6,764 bases of DNA from Actinobacteria bacterium UBA4719 (lineage in GTDB: Bacteria > Actinomycetota > Actinomycetes > Actinomycetales > Dermatophilaceae). Each line of letters begins with the position of its first letter. Position 1 is the stretch's first letter. The notes beneath the pieces were generated by a model. It made no database searches. It saw only the letters and a program-made list of their open reading frames with translations, and had not been told where the DNA came from. Positions 6,614 through 6,764 of this stretch are shown piece after piece. Where the stretch lies: NCBI GenBank assembly GCA_002404345.1, contig DHJN01000225.1:2116-8879 (forward strand), in the 5' to 3' direction. Made by a program: the position numbers and the translations under genes.

Positions 6614-6677
6614 CAAACCTAGGTACGGTGCGGGTTTCCGCGGGCCAAACCTAGGTACGGTGCGTGACTTCACGTGG
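6614..6677. repeat. Second 32-bp intergenic tandem array (two units)
   Basis: Two units (6614-6645 and 6646-6677) share their first 16 bases exactly, CAAACCTAGGTACGGT, then GCG and a variable part. Each variable part can form a small hairpin of different sequence: GCGG/CCGC around GTTT at 6630-6641 in the first, and CGTG/CACG around ACTT in the second. The array begins 10 bp after the paaE stop. Its core matches the inverse complement of the array at 807-883. There is no T run after the hairpins, so a classical Rho-independent terminator is not supported. Confidence 0.85.
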
Positions 6678-6764
6678 CGAACATCGACAGCACCCGTGTG
6701 GAGCGAGACGCACCTCGTAGGGCTTGACCCCGTGCACCATCCCCGAGGTTTGCGCGGTCCCGAG
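6678..6764. other. Unassigned 3' edge of the window
   Basis: No gene can be assigned. On the - strand an open frame enters from the right edge (LGTAQTSGMVHGVKPYEVRL) with mostly G or C in the third position for about 20 codons, then runs on less convincingly to a TAG inside the CCTAGG of the last repeat (about 6651). This may be the 3' end of a convergent gene, but I do not recognise it. Near 6729-6757 the - strand also resembles a decayed repeat core (CAAACCTCGGGGATGGTGC), so the coding reading and the repeat reading compete. Confidence 0.2.

Noticed and set aside
6630..6641. Rho-independent terminator after paaE
   Set aside because: The stem is only 4 bp and no T run follows. Better described as part of the repeat unit.
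5888..6673. 261-codon open frame on the - strand opposite paaE
   Set aside because: Composition-driven shadow. The region is fully explained by PaaE with all redox motifs in place.
807..6677. Insertion sequence or transposon bounded by the two inverted arrays
   Set aside because: No transposase or integrase and no target-site duplication is visible; the content is ordinary metabolic genes with composition like dapB.

Overview
The window is high-GC DNA with GC-rich third codon positions, GTG starts and tightly overlapping genes. Together with the protein types (dapB, AzlC/AzlD exporter, paaABCDE with an N-terminally extended PaaA) this points to an actinobacterium. Something near Intrasporangiaceae or Nocardioidaceae is a guess, not a demonstrated placement.

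Layout: (1) Bases 2-793 (+) are the 3' part of dapB, a lysine/diaminopimelate pathway gene whose start lies left of the window. (2) Bases 807-883 are an intergenic array of 32-bp tandem repeats between convergent genes. (3) Bases 887-2611 (-) form an apparent operon read leftwards: a GNAT acetyltransferase gene (broken by one frameshift as written), then azlC and azlD for a small branched-chain amino-acid-type exporter. (4) Bases 2612-2693 are the only divergent promoter region. (5) Bases 2694-6604 (+) hold a compact paaABCDE operon for the phenylacetyl-CoA epoxidase complex, with all four gene junctions overlapping. (6) Bases 6605-6764 hold a second 32-bp repeat array and about 90 unassigned bases.

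How the genes work together: PaaA (catalytic di-iron), PaaC (structural partner) and PaaB (bridging subunit) form the oxygenase core. PaaE passes electrons from NADPH through FAD and a 2Fe-2S centre. PaaD is thought to help supply or mature iron-sulfur or metal centres. The product is ring-1,2-epoxyphenylacetyl-CoA, the committed step of aerobic phenylacetate breakdown. The other paa genes (ligase, isomerase/hydratases, ring-opening enzyme) are not in this window. dapB and the GNAT-azlCD operon have no evident biochemical link to phenylacetate.

The genes belong to known families and I see no new enzyme system. What stands out is repeat structure. In-frame short tandem repeats expand protein termini or linkers in dapB, azlC (both ends), paaC and paaE. 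Two related 32-bp intergenic arrays share a 19-bp core, lie in opposite orientation and flank the azl-paa segment.
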